A stretch of 45,417 nt of DNA from NCBI GenBank assembly GCA_016933335.1, contig JAFGBD010000006.1:1-45417 (forward strand), given 5' to 3'. Of this stretch, positions 28,445 to 37,318 are shown in pieces. Under the pieces are notes generated by a model. It saw nothing but the letters and a program-made list of their open reading frames with translations, had not been told where the DNA came from and did not search any database. Every line of letters starts with the position of its first letter. Positions within the stretch are counted from its first letter, which is position 1. Position numbers and translations under genes: made by a program. The stretch is from Bacteroidales bacterium (GTDB lineage Bacteria; Bacteroidota; Bacteroidia; Bacteroidales; UBA10428).

Positions 28445-29254
28445 CTATTCATAATACACGATCTTTCTTTCAATCATCATCCAGTCTCTGACAATGCTTT
28501 TAACCCAGTTTCCACGATTGTCATATTCATAAATGGTAATTTCCACTGGAAAATTTGGTTTTTCATAGTTAAGCAGTTTCATGTCATAAGACTCAAATAA
28601 TCCATGATCATTATATTTGTAATCGGTGTAGTAATGTTTAATCTTTCCTTCTGCATCTGTTCCTTTCATTTCCTTGGTGGATCCATCAGGATTCCTTGTA
28701 TATTCTGCAGTGTATACAAGTTTACCATCCTGGTCAAAATAACTTACTTTTATTACATTCCCATTCTTGTCAATGCAAAAGGTATCTGCTGAATTTACCT
28801 TTGATTCCGGGTAAGAAATCCATTCCCTGATAACTTTCCCTTTCACATCATAAACCATTTTCTGGTTTATTCTTAGTGTATCGTCCCGCAACCAGTAAAT
28901 GTTTTCTATTCTGTCATTCTCAGAATGCACAACACCAATCCACGTGGTATCTTCGCCGGTCTTTAAGGCCATACTAACTATGTTCCCCTTTTTATCAAAA
29001 AAGAGGGACCATGGCTTACGCATTTCAACATTCTCGGCTTCGGCGAGTGTAAAGGGTTTTCCTTTGACTACTTCCCCTTCATTATCTGTAACATGATATG
29101 CCTGATAATGAATTTCCTTAACATCTCCGTTTACATATTCAAAATTACCCCAATGAGGAGTAAAAAGTTTCAGCCAGATTTTTTTTTCGGTTTCCTGAGC
29201 CTGTAAGGCAGATACCAGTATAAACATAAGCAAAGCAAAACTTATATTTCTCAT
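28445..29254 (-). CDS. Secreted protein with YD/RHS-like repeats, function unknown
   Basis: 269 residues. A clear signal peptide (MRNISFALLMFILVSALQAQ) is followed by a soluble domain with repeated short beta-hairpins of the type YDxxGKVIREW, DKNGNVIKVSYFDQDGKLV and YDNRGNWVKS. These resemble the YD/toxB-type or MORN-like hairpin repeats found in many secreted Bacteroidota proteins. There is no lipobox and no T9SS domain. The gene stands alone between parE and lysS with its own terminator. No function can be assigned. Confidence 0.75.
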   Translation of the reverse strand: MRNISFALLMFILVSALQAQETEKKIWLKLFTPHWGNFEYVNGDVKEIHYQAYHVTDNEGEVVKGKPFTLAEAENVEMRKPWSLFFDKKGNIVSMALKTGEDTTWIGVVHSENDRIENIYWLRDDTLRINQKMVYDVKGKVIREWISYPESKVNSADTFCIDKNGNVIKVSYFDQDGKLVYTAEYTRNPDGSTKEMKGTDAEGKIKHYYTDYKYNDHGLFESYDMKLLNYEKPNFPVEITIYEYDNRGNWVKSIVRDWMMIERKIVYYE

Positions 29255-29334
29255 AGTTTTAAGGTTTTTTGATATATAAAGTTAAAGCTTCAAACCCCAA
29301 AAGTCAAGAATTATCTCAGAAAAAGACAATTAGT

Positions 29335-29362
29335 AAAAAAAACCTCAATTCTGCAATTGAGG
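29335..29362 (-). terminator. Rho-independent terminator of lysS
   Basis: CCTCAATT (29343-29350) pairs with AATTGAGG (29355-29362) around the loop CTGC. On the minus strand eight Ts follow (29342-29335). It is 30 bases after the lysS stop. Confidence 0.85.
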
Positions 29363-29391
29363 CCTTACATTTACTTATATATTTTTCCTTT

Positions 29392-31116
29392 TTATTGGAT
29401 GAACCAATTACTGACCTCCTCCAATGTTATTGTACTTATCTCCAGCTTATTCTTTTTCCGGTAGCCCATCATTTCCTGGTGCAGCTTTCCGGGTTTCTCA
29501 ACCTTCAAAAGCTTCTCTACAGTTGTATATCCCAGCTTCTGTAATGGTTCCACCCATTCTGCGGGTATGCCTTTTCTGGTATATTTTTCTTCCGGATCAA
29601 TTCTTTCTTTTTTCTCAGGCCTCATCTGCGGAAAAAACAGGATATCCTGAATGCTGGGCTGGTTGGTCATGATCATGGCAAGCCTGTCAATGCCAACTCC
29701 CAGTCCCGATGCCGGCGGCATCCCATACTCCAGTGCCCTGACAAAATCATAGTCAATAAACATGGCTTCCTGGTCGCCTTTTTCCGATAAACGCAGCTGT
29801 TCCTGAAAACGTTCAAGCTGGTCTATCGGGTCATTCAGTTCGGAATAGGCATTGCAAAGCTCCTTTGTGTTAACGATCAGCTCAAAACGTTCGGTAAGGC
29901 CGGGATCATCGCGGTGTTTTTTGCAGAGCGGTGACATCTCTACCGGATAATCCATGATAAAGGTTGGCTGTATGAGATGTGGTTCGCATTTTTCCTTGAA
30001 GATGGCATCAATGAGCTTGCCCTTTCCCATGGTATCATCAATTTCTATTCCCAGCTGATGACAGACCGAACGAAGATGCATTTCATTCATACCTTTGATA
30101 TCGACATCGACGTATTTCGCTATTGCATCAATCATCCTGATCCGTTCAAACTTCGAAAAATCGATGACCTTATCTCCGTATGGTACCTGCAGGCTTCCGG
30201 TAACATCTTTTGCAACCTTCTGTATCATCTCCTCGACAAAATCCATCATCCACAGATAATCTTTATATGCAACATAGATCTCCATTACAGTGAATTCAGG
30301 ATTATGTGTCCTGTCCATTCCTTCGTTCCTGAAATCTTTGGAGAACTCATAAACCCCTTCAAATCCCCCGACAAGAAGTCTTTTCAGATAGAGCTCATTG
30401 GCAATTCTTAAATAGAGTGGTATATCCAGGGTGTTGTGGTGGGTGATAAACGGCCTGGCCGCTGCACCACCCGGAATAGACTGCAATATCGGGGTTTCAA
30501 CTTCAAGATATCCCTTTGAGTTGAATAATTCCCTGAGCGAATTGATCAGTTTTGTCCTTTTAATAAAAACTTCCTTCACGCCAGGATTAACGATCAGGTC
30601 AACATATCTCTGCCTGTACCGGAATTCAGGATCGGTGACCGCATCATATACAGTGCCGTCCTTCTCCTTCACTACAGGCAATGGCTTCAAAGATTTGCTC
30701 AGCAGGGCAAACTCTTTCACATGAATTGAGATCTCACCCATCCGGGTAACAAAGACAAATCCCCTGACCCCGATAATGTCTCCGATATCAAGAAGTTTTT
30801 TAAAAACGGTATGATAGGCAGTTGAATCCTCACCTTTGGTCAGATCATCACGCGTAAAATATAACTGGATCCTCCCCTTTTCGTCCTGTATCTCGGCAAA
30901 GGAAGCATTCCCCATGATACGTTTGGACATCAGTCTGCCCGCAATGGAAACATCCTGAAAATTGTTTTTTTCAGGAGAATATTCCTTTTTGATCTGACTT
31001 GTTGTTACGTTAACCGGAAACAGCCCTGCAGGGTAAGGATTGATGCCAAGGCTCCGCAATTCTTTCAGTGCCTCTCTCCGGAAGATTTCCTGTTCACTCA
31101 GTTCGATATTTGCCAT
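29392..31116 (-). CDS. lysS: Lysine--tRNA ligase (class II)
   Basis: 574 residues. It charges tRNA-Lys. The N-terminal OB-fold (about 55-150, VSIAGRLMSKRIMGNASFAE) binds the anticodon. Class II motif 2 is FRNEGMDRTHNPEFTVMEIY, and motif 3 is GMPPASGLGVGIDRLAM. It has a C-terminal extension of about 70 residues after FFPQMRPE, with a helix-hairpin-helix-like GYTTVEKLLK part, as is usual in Bacteroidota LysRS and absent from the 500-residue enterobacterial enzyme. It is divergent from lipA across a 270-base spacer. Confidence 0.96.
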   Translation of the reverse strand: MANIELSEQEIFRREALKELRSLGINPYPAGLFPVNVTTSQIKKEYSPEKNNFQDVSIAGRLMSKRIMGNASFAEIQDEKGRIQLYFTRDDLTKGEDSTAYHTVFKKLLDIGDIIGVRGFVFVTRMGEISIHVKEFALLSKSLKPLPVVKEKDGTVYDAVTDPEFRYRQRYVDLIVNPGVKEVFIKRTKLINSLRELFNSKGYLEVETPILQSIPGGAAARPFITHHNTLDIPLYLRIANELYLKRLLVGGFEGVYEFSKDFRNEGMDRTHNPEFTVMEIYVAYKDYLWMMDFVEEMIQKVAKDVTGSLQVPYGDKVIDFSKFERIRMIDAIAKYVDVDIKGMNEMHLRSVCHQLGIEIDDTMGKGKLIDAIFKEKCEPHLIQPTFIMDYPVEMSPLCKKHRDDPGLTERFELIVNTKELCNAYSELNDPIDQLERFQEQLRLSEKGDQEAMFIDYDFVRALEYGMPPASGLGVGIDRLAMIMTNQPSIQDILFFPQMRPEKKERIDPEEKYTRKGIPAEWVEPLQKLGYTTVEKLLKVEKPGKLHQEMMGYRKKNKLEISTITLEEVSNWFIQ

Positions 31117-31138
31117 TCAGGTTTGATTAAAATTTTTG

Positions 31139-31146
31139 CAAAGATA
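31139..31146 (-). promoter_or_regulatory. Candidate -7 box of lysS
   Basis: TATCTTTG on the minus strand matches TAnnTTTG exactly and is followed by C, a frequent Bacteroidota pattern. It lies 23 bases before the lysS start. No matching -33 element is seen at 19-21 bases. Confidence 0.4.
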
Positions 31147-31330
31147 AAATATCTATCTCATTTCAGAATTTTTTCAGCAAATTATAATCATCTAAAAATG
31201 AAGTCATTTATTTAAAGGTAAATCCCCGGCAATATTCAAGTGTGACCGTGGAATACTGTAAAGCAATCTATTTAACCATCTCATTCCCGTCAATCCTGTA
31301 TTGTTTTAAATATTCCCTTTTATCATACGA

Positions 31331-31362
31331 TCTGTTAATCCGGATAATTTACCCTATTTTTG
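31331..31362 (+). promoter_or_regulatory. Candidate lipA promoter
   Basis: TCTG (31331-31334) is followed by a 20-base spacer and TATTTTTG (31355-31362). The -7 box is a full TAnnTTTG match and the -33 box matches 3 of 4. It is 24 bases before the lipA ATG. Confidence 0.4.
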
Positions 31363-31386
31363 CAGTAACGGTCCAAAATAAATTAC

Positions 31387-32253
31387 ATGTTAATGAAACC
31401 TGCGAGAAGGCTGCCACACTGGATGAAAATGAAGATGCCAAAGGGTGAGAATTACTCCAGAGTTAAGAATATTGTTAGCAGAAATCATCTCCATACCATA
31501 TGTACAAGCGGCAACTGCCCCAATATCGGTGATTGCTGGAGCAGAGGCACTGCCACATTTATGATTCTGGGTGATATCTGCACCAGGAGCTGTAAATTTT
31601 GTGCTGTTAAAACCGGCAGGCCATTGGCACCCGATTATGATGAACCTGACCGTGTGGCTGAAGCTGTAAAACTGATGCAACTTAAGCACTGTGTGCTGAC
31701 TTCGGTTGACAGGGATGATCTCGATGACGGTGGTGCCGGGATATGGGCTATGACCATCAAAAGAATCAAAGAACAAAAAAACGGCATAACCATTGAAGCA
31801 CTGATTCCGGACTTCAGGGGAAATAAAAATTCACTTGACGGCATACTGGCTGCAGGACCTGAAATCATATCACACAACCTTGAAACCGTTGAAAGATTAA
31901 CACCCGTTATCCGGAGTGTGGCAAAATACAGCACAAGCCTGGAAGTATTAAAATACCTGGCCGGTACAGGCGCAAGGGTCAAGTCAGGGATCATGGCCGG
32001 ACTTGGCGAAACAGAAGAAGAGATATACCAGACCATGAAAAATATATTTGAAACAGGATGCAGGATCTTCACCATCGGGCAGTATCTCCAGCCGACATTT
32101 GACCATCTGCCTGTGGCATCCTACATACATCCCGGAAAATTCGAAGAATTTAAAATGGCCGGCCTGAACATGGGATTTGAAATCGTGGAGAGCGCACCCC
32201 TTGTACGATCATCTTACAATGCTGAAAAACACATTGTTCTGGAAAAGGATTAA
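31387..32253 (+). CDS. lipA: Lipoyl synthase
   Basis: 288 residues. This radical-SAM enzyme inserts two sulfurs into protein-bound octanoyl groups to make lipoate for the pyruvate and 2-oxoglutarate dehydrogenase complexes and the glycine cleavage system. It has the auxiliary cluster motif Cx4Cx5C (Cys39, Cys44, Cys50), the radical-SAM motif Cx3Cx2C (Cys65, Cys69, Cys72) and the C-terminal RSSY motif whose Ser holds the auxiliary cluster. Length and motifs are standard. The in-frame ATG three codons in (MKPARRLP) is an alternative start. No lipB is next to it. Confidence 0.96.
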   Translation: MLMKPARRLPHWMKMKMPKGENYSRVKNIVSRNHLHTICTSGNCPNIGDCWSRGTATFMILGDICTRSCKFCAVKTGRPLAPDYDEPDRVAEAVKLMQLKHCVLTSVDRDDLDDGGAGIWAMTIKRIKEQKNGITIEALIPDFRGNKNSLDGILAAGPEIISHNLETVERLTPVIRSVAKYSTSLEVLKYLAGTGARVKSGIMAGLGETEEEIYQTMKNIFETGCRIFTIGQYLQPTFDHLPVASYIHPGKFEEFKMAGLNMGFEIVESAPLVRSSYNAEKHIVLEKD

Positions 32254-32341
32254 TGACCATAAAACCAACTCATTACCTGCAGCCGGTCCAATCTTATATC
32301 TGTTGATTTATATCTGAAATCCGGATTGGCGGATCCCCGGA

Positions 32342-32911
32342 TCAATCCACTTTCACATGCCCCCAGTTTTCGCCTCTTCTTATCCTGTTCAGCTGTGTAT
32401 GGGTGATACCAAACTCCCTGGCAATCTTATAAAGCGGGTTCTTCCCCCTTTTAAGCTTTTTCTTCAACCTGATAACCTCGGTTTCGGTTAGTTTTGCATT
32501 GGTCACCTCTCCTTTCCTTCTGGCCAGGGCCTCCTTGTAACGCGGGCTTTTCCGGCTGTGTAAATTAACCTCTTCGTTTGTTGCCCAGGCCAGGTTTCTG
32601 AAGTAGTTGTTCGACTTATTGAAATCAAGGTGTATGACATTATTATGAAGGTCAGAAGGTTTGGCACAGAATGATTCAGCAACCAAAATATGAACGCACT
32701 TTGTTTTCCTTTTTTTCCAGTTGATATCTGACTTGAATGAATAATACTGATAGCCGTTAACATTGGCAGTTTTCATTATCTTCCAGTCATTGATGTCTTT
32801 TTTAAATAATCTTATCCTGCCATAATTGGAAACCTCATATCTTTCACTCTCATTAATACCTGCAAACTTCACAGGTTTCCATACTTCGTCCCAGAAATAT
32901 TTATCAGCCAT
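32342..32911 (-). CDS. NUMOD4/HNH homing-endonuclease-like protein
   Basis: 189 residues. About 9-58 is a NUMOD4 domain (EVWKPV...YEVSNYGRIR). About 70-118 is an HNH-type core: VHILVAESF with His74, then VIHLDFNKSNNYFRNLAWAT with His94 and the Asn pair. About 139-183 is a C-terminal DNA-binding HTH of the NUMOD/IENR type (KLTETEVIRLKKKL, ITHTQLNRIRRG). This is the layout of free-standing phage-type homing endonucleases that bind and nick or cut a specific site. No intron, intein or prophage genes are visible around it. It lies 226 bases downstream of the RecD-like helicase gene on the same strand and may be a mobile insertion between conserved genes. Confidence 0.8.
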   Translation of the reverse strand: MADKYFWDEVWKPVKFAGINESERYEVSNYGRIRLFKKDINDWKIMKTANVNGYQYYSFKSDINWKKRKTKCVHILVAESFCAKPSDLHNNVIHLDFNKSNNYFRNLAWATNEEVNLHSRKSPRYKEALARRKGEVTNAKLTETEVIRLKKKLKRGKNPLYKIAREFGITHTQLNRIRRGENWGHVKVD

Positions 32912-33017
32912 ATTAGTTTTGGTATAAGTAAAAAACGGAAATTAAAAAGAAGGAATACGATACCCTGTCTCTGTCATTTATCAAATTTAATGAAAATATT
33001 TTTACGGGCGCTATATT

Positions 33018-33040
33018 AAAAGCCACTTTTATTTGGCTTT
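33018..33040 (-). terminator. Possible terminator of the RecD-like helicase gene
   Basis: AAAAGCCA and TGGCTTT around 33018-33040 form a six- to seven-pair stem with an eight-base loop. On the minus strand TTTTAAT follows. It is about 100 bases after the helicase stop; the T-run is short. Confidence 0.32.
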
Positions 33041-33137
33041 AACCCTGATTTAATAAAAAAAATCCTGCTGCAATAATTCATTGGGATAAACTGAAAAAAA
33101 GCTGAATCCTTCCTTGTTTTGTAAATCATGAACCGTC

Positions 33138-34550
33138 TTATTCAAAATATTTTTCCGGAAAGTTTATCAGATACAGGTTTTGGGTTGACCGGGTTATGGC
33201 GGTATAAAGCCATCTTAAATATTCTGTGTCCATCCTGTTTTCATTAATAAAACCCTGATCTATGAAGACATTTTTCCACTGACCCCCTTGTGCTTTATGG
33301 CATGTAACTGCATAAGCGAATTTTACCTGCAGGGCATTAAAGTATGGGTTGTCCCTGACCATGTTATAACCTTTTCTCTTTGGTTTGATCTCTTCATAAT
33401 CCTCATAAATGGTATAAAACAGATTTTTGTTCTGTTCACTTGTTAGAGAAGCAGATTCAACATGAAGGGTGTCAAGCATGATTTTTGCATCTGTCTCCAA
33501 ACCATAATCAATCAACCGCAATTTTACATCGGCAAACCTGAAACCATAAATTTCCCTGTATTTCTTTATCTTTATGATCTCAATGGCATCACCGTTTGCA
33601 ATAAAATCAATCTGTTCGTTATCCTGCAGCCAGTAATAATTATTCTTCACCACCATAAGAATGTCTCCAGGTATCAGTTCATCTTCCCTGAAAAGGATCC
33701 TGGATCTTATCCCTGAATTATACATATTGGATCTTTTATTCGAACGGTTTATCACAACTGTCTGTTCAATACCATCCGTTTCATAAGATTTGTTTATATA
33801 GTCAATAAGTTCGTTCCCGGGTACCCTGACCATATCCTTGCATCCTTTGATATTGAACCTCGGATACCCTGACATGCCTTTTTTTATCAGCTCACGTAAG
33901 AAAGTTGCATTTTCAAGTATCCCTGATTTCTGTTCCTGCCTGACAACTTCGGTTAGCTCACATTCAATGATCTTCGTGAAAATACCGCCATAAAAGGCTT
34001 TGTCAAGTGCCGGACTGTTAGCCGAACCAACCGGCGGAAGCTGTGCCGTATCACCGGAGATAATTAATTTACATCCCTTATCATTGTAAACATATTGTAA
34101 CAAATCATCCAGCAGATAACCCGAACCAAAAACAGATGTGTCGCCCGGTATATTTGAGATCATTGATGCCTCATCAACGATGAATATGGTATTGGTATGA
34201 AGGTTCTTTTCAAGCACAAACCTTCCGAACCCGTCTTTTGACGATTTCTGCCGGTATATTTTTTTATGAATGGTAAAGGCCGGCCTGCCTGAATACTGGC
34301 TGAGGATCTTTGCCGCTCTGCCGGTGGGAGCCAGAAGGATAAATTTCAGCCTGAACTCCTCCATGGTCTTTACCAGTGCGCTTATGGCAGATGTCTTGCC
34401 TGTGCCTGCATAGCCTTTGATGATAAAAAGAGAATCACTCCCGGCCTGTGTTACGAATTCAGACAAATGACCGATCAGGATTTTCTGTGAACTGGTTGGC
34501 ATATGTCCCAGTCTCCGGGTGATCTTTTGTGAAATCAAATTTTTTATCAT
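33138..34550 (-). CDS. RecD-like superfamily 1 DNA helicase
   Basis: 470 residues. Motif I is IKGYAGTGKTS (Gly46-Thr53), motif Ia includes LLAPTGRAAKIL, motif II is FIVDEASMI (Asp126, Glu127), and a motif III-like LIISGDTAQLPPVGS follows. The UvrD_C_2 domain near the end has FAYAVTCHKAQGGQW and LYTAITRS. It is shorter than RecD2 because it lacks the long N-terminal domain. This compact family occurs beside DUF3822-rsmD in Bacteroidota, as it does here. It is probably a 5'-3' helicase in DNA repair or replication restart; the exact role is not known. Confidence 0.88.
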   Translation of the reverse strand: MIKNLISQKITRRLGHMPTSSQKILIGHLSEFVTQAGSDSLFIIKGYAGTGKTSAISALVKTMEEFRLKFILLAPTGRAAKILSQYSGRPAFTIHKKIYRQKSSKDGFGRFVLEKNLHTNTIFIVDEASMISNIPGDTSVFGSGYLLDDLLQYVYNDKGCKLIISGDTAQLPPVGSANSPALDKAFYGGIFTKIIECELTEVVRQEQKSGILENATFLRELIKKGMSGYPRFNIKGCKDMVRVPGNELIDYINKSYETDGIEQTVVINRSNKRSNMYNSGIRSRILFREDELIPGDILMVVKNNYYWLQDNEQIDFIANGDAIEIIKIKKYREIYGFRFADVKLRLIDYGLETDAKIMLDTLHVESASLTSEQNKNLFYTIYEDYEEIKPKRKGYNMVRDNPYFNALQVKFAYAVTCHKAQGGQWKNVFIDQGFINENRMDTEYLRWLYTAITRSTQNLYLINFPEKYFE

Positions 34551-34621
34551 TTGTCCCTAATAATTCAGATGCTAAGAAATTTAATCATTTTTTTTTTTTA
34601 AATTCGCATCCAAACAAAAAC

Positions 34622-34629
34622 CAAAGATA
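34622..34629 (-). promoter_or_regulatory. Candidate -7 box of the RecD-like helicase gene
   Basis: TATCTTTG on the minus strand matches TAnnTTTG. It lies 72 bases before the helicase start, in the 85-base spacer shared with the divergent gene at 34636. No good -33 partner is visible because the upstream side is inside that gene. Confidence 0.3.
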
Positions 34630-34635
34630 TTTAAA

Positions 34636-35262
34636 ATGAAAACAGTAATTCAGATAATTCTATTCCTTGCAATTCTTGTATTGGGTTATTTTGTATGGGA
34701 AAGTATTCAGGCACCTATTCGTTTCAATAAAGAGGTGGATATCAGAGAAGAAGCTACCATAGACAAACTGATTGATATCAGAACGATGCAGGTGGCATTT
34801 AAAGATGTAAAAGGAAAATATACAGGAAGCTTTGATACGCTGATAAATTTTATTAAATATGATTCATTTCCAATTGTCAGAAAAGACTATCAGGAAGGCT
34901 GGGATCCGGATGAATATACCGAAGCGGAAGGTATCAGGAGAGGATTAATTAAAGTATCAGTTACAAAAAAGTCTGTTCTGGATTCACTGTTTGGTAAAGA
35001 CTATCCCATAGACAGAATAAGGTATATACCCTTCACAGATCAGAAACAGTTTAAACTGGGCGCCGGACAGGTGGAGACAGGTTCCAAGGTTACAGTAAAG
35101 GTTTTTGAAGTCTCTGCATTATATGATACGCTACTTGCGGGATTGGATGAACAGCTGATAACAAACTACATCTATGAACGGGAGAAAATCACAAAATTCG
35201 CCGGACTCAGGGTGGGTTCTCTTGAAGAAGCCACAAACAATGCCGGTAACTGGGAAAAATAA
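34636..35262 (+). CDS. Membrane-anchored protein of unknown function
   Basis: 208 residues. An uncleaved-looking hydrophobic helix (about 4-22, IQIILFLAILVLGYFVW) is followed by a soluble, probably periplasmic, domain. A conserved-looking stretch DIREEATIDKLIDIRTMQVAFKDVKGKYT (about 38-66) and a C-terminal KFAGLRVGSLEEATNNAGNWE are visible; the latter resembles the SLEEATNNAGNWE tail of a conserved Bacteroidota protein family. The gene is nine bases ahead of the DUF3822 gene and is probably in one operon with it and rsmD. I do not recognise a function. Confidence 0.75.
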   Translation: MKTVIQIILFLAILVLGYFVWESIQAPIRFNKEVDIREEATIDKLIDIRTMQVAFKDVKGKYTGSFDTLINFIKYDSFPIVRKDYQEGWDPDEYTEAEGIRRGLIKVSVTKKSVLDSLFGKDYPIDRIRYIPFTDQKQFKLGAGQVETGSKVTVKVFEVSALYDTLLAGLDEQLITNYIYEREKITKFAGLRVGSLEEATNNAGNWEK

Positions 35263-35271
35263 GGCCAGGAT

Positions 35272-36114
35272 ATGGCTGACATCAGTCTGTTAGATAAAAC
35301 TTACAATAAAGATAATTCCTTTCATTACCATCTCTCGCTCCAGGTCGAACCGGAGGGTCTTTCCTATTGCATACTTGATATTGAAAAGAAGCATTATATC
35401 GCCTTTCAAAAATATATTTTCGGTAAATCAGCAGCATTGACAGATTTCATCGACAAGGTAGAAAGATGCCTTAAAGAGGACAGCATGCTGACAACCTCAT
35501 TTAACAGTTCGTCACTCATCTATCTGACGCAAAAATCAACCCTTGTCCCCAATTTATTCTTTGACGAGGTTAACCTGAGAGACTATTTTGAATTCAATCA
35601 TCCCCTGGAAGAGCTGGATGAAATACATTACAATGTTGTTAGTGAGATTGATGCAAGCAATGTTTTTGCCATCCCCAATTACCTGGCAAACCTGTTTCAT
35701 GACAAATTCAAAGGACTTACCTTTTATCATCAGGCAACTCCCTTTATCAGGTCTGTACTGAAAGAATTTCCTCATCCGTCGGGTGTACATATAAATCTAA
35801 ACCCGGGATTCTTTGATATCATTATCAAGCAGGAAAACAAGCTAAGGCTTTACAACACCTTTTTATACCAGAATGAAACCGATCTGCTGTATTATATTTT
35901 GTTCACCGTCAAGCAGCTTAACCTCGATCCTCTGACCATCCCTTTGACGATATGCGGAGAGATGAGTGACAGGATTTCTTTTCAGGAATCATTATCAAAT
36001 TACATTCCTAAACTGATGTACCTGGAACCTGTTTCGCCGGGATTCAGCAATATATTTGAGCGCCTGAGCCGTCATAAATATTTTAATCTGTTTTATTTGT
36101 ACAATTGCGAATAA
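35272..36114 (+). CDS. DUF3822 family protein
   Basis: 280 residues. It matches the DUF3822 family: YHLSLQVEPEGLSYCILD near the start, the middle block FNHPLEELDEIHYNVV, and a later FIRSVLKEF with HINLNPGFFDII. The fold looks like a two-lobed actin/ASKHA-like pattern with no clear catalytic motif. This family is largely confined to Bacteroidota and nearly always precedes rsmD. Here the two reading frames overlap by ten bases, so they are likely translated in a coupled way. The role is unknown; the link to rRNA methylation is by neighbourhood only. Confidence 0.8.
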   Translation: MADISLLDKTYNKDNSFHYHLSLQVEPEGLSYCILDIEKKHYIAFQKYIFGKSAALTDFIDKVERCLKEDSMLTTSFNSSSLIYLTQKSTLVPNLFFDEVNLRDYFEFNHPLEELDEIHYNVVSEIDASNVFAIPNYLANLFHDKFKGLTFYHQATPFIRSVLKEFPHPSGVHINLNPGFFDIIIKQENKLRLYNTFLYQNETDLLYYILFTVKQLNLDPLTIPLTICGEMSDRISFQESLSNYIPKLMYLEPVSPGFSNIFERLSRHKYFNLFYLYNCE

Positions 36115-36647
36115 TCAGCGGTCAATATAAAGGCAGGCATATCAGGGTACATAAAAATTTCTCTGCAAGGCCGACAACCGATTTTGCCAGGGAAAACCTT
36201 TTTAACTTCCTGAACAACTATTTTGATTTTAAAGAAACCATTGTTCTTGATTTATTCTCAGGAACAGGCAGCATGAGTTATGAGTTCGCCTCACGGGGGT
36301 GTCCGCTCACAGAGCTTGTGGAAATAAATCCCAGATCATGCAGTTTTATTAAAAAAACCATTCATGAACTTCAAATAACCACCATCATCCCGCATCTGGC
36401 AGATGCATATAAATACATCATACACTGCCGGAATCAGTATGACCTGGTATTTGCCGATCCGCCTTACACAGACGAAAAGACCGGGGAGCTTCCATTTCTT
36501 GTCATGAAGCATGAACTGCTCAGGACAAAAGGATGGTTTGTGCTTGAACATTCCGGCAGATACGATTTTTCAGGTGATATGAACTTCAGGGAGAAAAGAA
36601 AATACGGCAGCGTAAATTTCAGTGTCTTTTGTAAACCTTCAGATTAA
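36105..36647 (+). CDS. rsmD: 16S rRNA (guanine(966)-N2)-methyltransferase
   Basis: 180 residues. It uses S-adenosylmethionine to methylate G966 of 16S rRNA. It has MRIISGQYKGR at the start, the ARPTTDFAREN block, SAM motif I VLDLFSGTGSMS (47-58), the acidic LVEIN, and the catalytic NPPY-type motif as DPPY (118-121). The start codon is TTG at 36105, inside the last codons of DUF3822, and no ATG lies near. The conserved RIISG immediately after it supports this start. The length is standard. Confidence 0.93.
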   Translation: MRIISGQYKGRHIRVHKNFSARPTTDFARENLFNFLNNYFDFKETIVLDLFSGTGSMSYEFASRGCPLTELVEINPRSCSFIKKTIHELQITTIIPHLADAYKYIIHCRNQYDLVFADPPYTDEKTGELPFLVMKHELLRTKGWFVLEHSGRYDFSGDMNFREKRKYGSVNFSVFCKPSD

Positions 36648-36782
36648 ATATACAATTTGCACATACAATCTTTGGAAAGCCGGATCCTCTCATCAGGTTT
36701 GAGCTTATTGCATTTCAAATTGATTTGTAAGATATGGTTTGCAAAGGCAGGAATCAGTCAAAAATGAATTTTTTATTTTTAG

Positions 36783-36813
36783 TTTGGAAGTAATAAAATA
36801 TGCACTAATTTTG
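36783..36813 (+). promoter_or_regulatory. Promoter of tRNA-Asp
   Basis: TTTG (36783-36786), a 19-base spacer and TAATTTTG (36806-36813) match the Bacteroidota promoter TTTG-N19-TAnnTTTG at every fixed base. Transcription would start about 36820, some 28 bases before the tRNA. Confidence 0.75.
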
Positions 36814-36847
36814 TGGCGCCTAAGAAAAAACATAATATGGCATTTAT

Positions 36848-36922
36848 GGTCTGGTAGTTCAGTTTGGTTAGAATGCCGGCCTGTCACGCCGGAGGTCGCG
36901 GGTTCAAGTCCCGTCCAGACCG
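36848..36922 (+). tRNA. tRNA-Asp (anticodon GTC)
   Basis: A 75-base cloverleaf: acceptor GGTCTGG/CCAGACC, anticodon stem CCGGC/GCCGG with loop CTGTCAC (anticodon GTC), T-stem GCGGG/CCCGT with TTCAAGT, and discriminator G. The CCA end is not encoded; CAG follows the discriminator. It has its own promoter and terminator. Confidence 0.96.
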
Positions 36923-36945
36923 CAGAGTAAAAATCAAACAAAATC

Positions 36946-36987
36946 AAATCCGCTTAAATCTCAGTGTTTAAGCGGATTTTTATTTTT
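36946..36987 (+). terminator. Rho-independent terminator of tRNA-Asp
   Basis: AAATCCGCTTAAA (36946-36958) pairs perfectly with TTTAAGCGGATTT (36967-36979), a 13-pair stem with an eight-base loop. A T-rich run follows to 36987. It lies 24 bases after the tRNA. Confidence 0.9.
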
Positions 36988-37318
36988 ACTTCACTAAAAT
37001 AATTCAAAAAAAACAGCAAAAATGTGGCGGTAATTCCAGATCGGCAATGTTACAAGCATCTCCGAATCTCATAAAAGCTGTTTTTGAAAAAGGAAATAAT
37101 ATTTATAAGCGTTTATTTTTATTTTTCAAACAGTTTTCTATATTTGATTCAAAACAAAAATCTCATGAGCAAAAGTGTCAGTTAAGGAAACATTTAGTAA
37201 TAAAAATTAGAGATTAACCATCCTGAATTAGTATGATGATCCGAAGCTTAAGTTTTAGCAAACTCTAATATTTAATCAGAAACCACAATTATCAATTTAA
37301 AAAAATGGAGGATGAAAA
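36988..37318. other. AT-rich spacer between tRNA-Asp and the membrane protein gene
   Basis: I see no gene. TATATTTG at 37139-37146 fits a Bacteroidota -7 box, but a -33 element is only TTTT. GGAGG just before the ATG at 37319 is a good ribosome binding site. The spacer could hold a long 5' untranslated region for that gene. Confidence 0.5.
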
